From Spirometra erinaceieuropaei (Eukaryota; Platyhelminthes; Cestoda; Diphyllobothriidea; Diphyllobothriidae), in assembly GCA_902702965.1 (NCBI GenBank), contig CACRXP010000179.1, positions 503,663 to 567,662 of the forward strand: a stretch of DNA of 64,000 nucleotides, given 5' to 3'. Positions 63,572 to 64,000 of the stretch are shown piece by piece. The translations under genes and the position numbers were made by a program. The notes beneath the pieces were generated by a model. The model saw nothing but the letters and a program-made list of their open reading frames with translations. It did no database searches and had not been told where the DNA came from. Each line of letters starts with the position of its first letter. The stretch's first letter is position 1.

Positions 63572-64000
63572 CTGTAACAAGAATACAAAGGAATCCAGAC
63601 ATGTCTAAAAGGACACAAAGGAATGCAAGTTGAGCGTGGCAAAACATCGATGTTACGGAGCCACGCGAATTCATCCGCGCATGAGGGATGGTTACCATGA
63701 CAGCCAAACTCAAGAAATAGCGACCGAACTGGCACCAGGAGATTAACCGAGGTCCATTAAACGTCGACCGCCTCGTTATTTTTCTATCAAACCACCAGCA
63801 CCAAACATCCGGGGCTGAGAGTGGACCAGAATCCACTGGAAAACCAGCAGTAGTCAAAAAAATACAATCGACAAGGGGAGTGCACTGGCTGACAACAGAG
63901 AACAGCTGGTTAGTAGACAGAGACGGCGATCATGACTCACGGTAATTGAACTTTGCAGGGAATAAGCGTTGGTGGGTAGTCAGTCGGCCAAGATTTTCAC

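Noticed and set aside
1..64000. CRISPR array or bacterial operon
   Set aside because: No short direct repeats with unique spacers and no bacterial genes; spliceosomal introns show a eukaryote.

Overview
Eukaryotic genomic DNA, almost certainly from a parasitic flatworm (trematode or cestode; the sequence does not separate them). The evidence is two intron-rich animal genes, Penelope-like retroelements (PLEs) with GIY-YIG endonucleases, a CR1/RTE-type LINE tail, tRNA-derived SINEs, degenerate TTAGGG-type DNA and long simple repeats. There is no bacterial gene organisation; most open frames lie inside repeats.

Bases 53-16344 (+) hold the 3' part of the target-of-rapamycin kinase gene. I could place exons for the end of the FAT domain, the FRB domain, the kinase N-lobe, the catalytic loop and DFG motif, a Gly/Ser/Pro-rich linker, the FATC domain and a 16-base last exon ending in a Trp-Cys-Gly-Phe-Trp tail. 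One kinase exon is almost wholly lost in a 155-base run of N. The first intron uses a GC-AG splice pair.

Bases 28644-63571 (-) hold nine exons of a coiled-coil protein that matches the C-terminal half of FHAD1 (forkhead-associated domain-containing protein 1). The gene runs tail-to-tail with TOR. Most exon junctions agree in phase; one exon near 42-51 kb seems to be missing from my model.

The 12 kb between the genes and all large introns are filled with repeats: (1) a 232-bp tandem array in TOR intron 1 carrying type I hammerhead ribozyme motifs, with a compensatory base-pair change between copies (retrozyme-like); (2) at least ten PLE remnants, several as foldbacks with outward-facing tails that carry minimal hammerhead motifs followed by AATAAA; (3) a family of about 1-kb near-perfect palindromes with TA target duplications; (4) a tRNA-Arg(TCT)-derived SINE and a second tRNA-like family; (5) TIR elements whose interior is degenerate telomere-like repeat; (6) two copies of a heat-shock-element/CCAAT module, one with a TATA box.

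The most interesting non-genic signal is the RNA layer: self-cleaving ribozyme folds in both the tandem array and the PLE tails. Stretches without a recognisable feature are listed as such.
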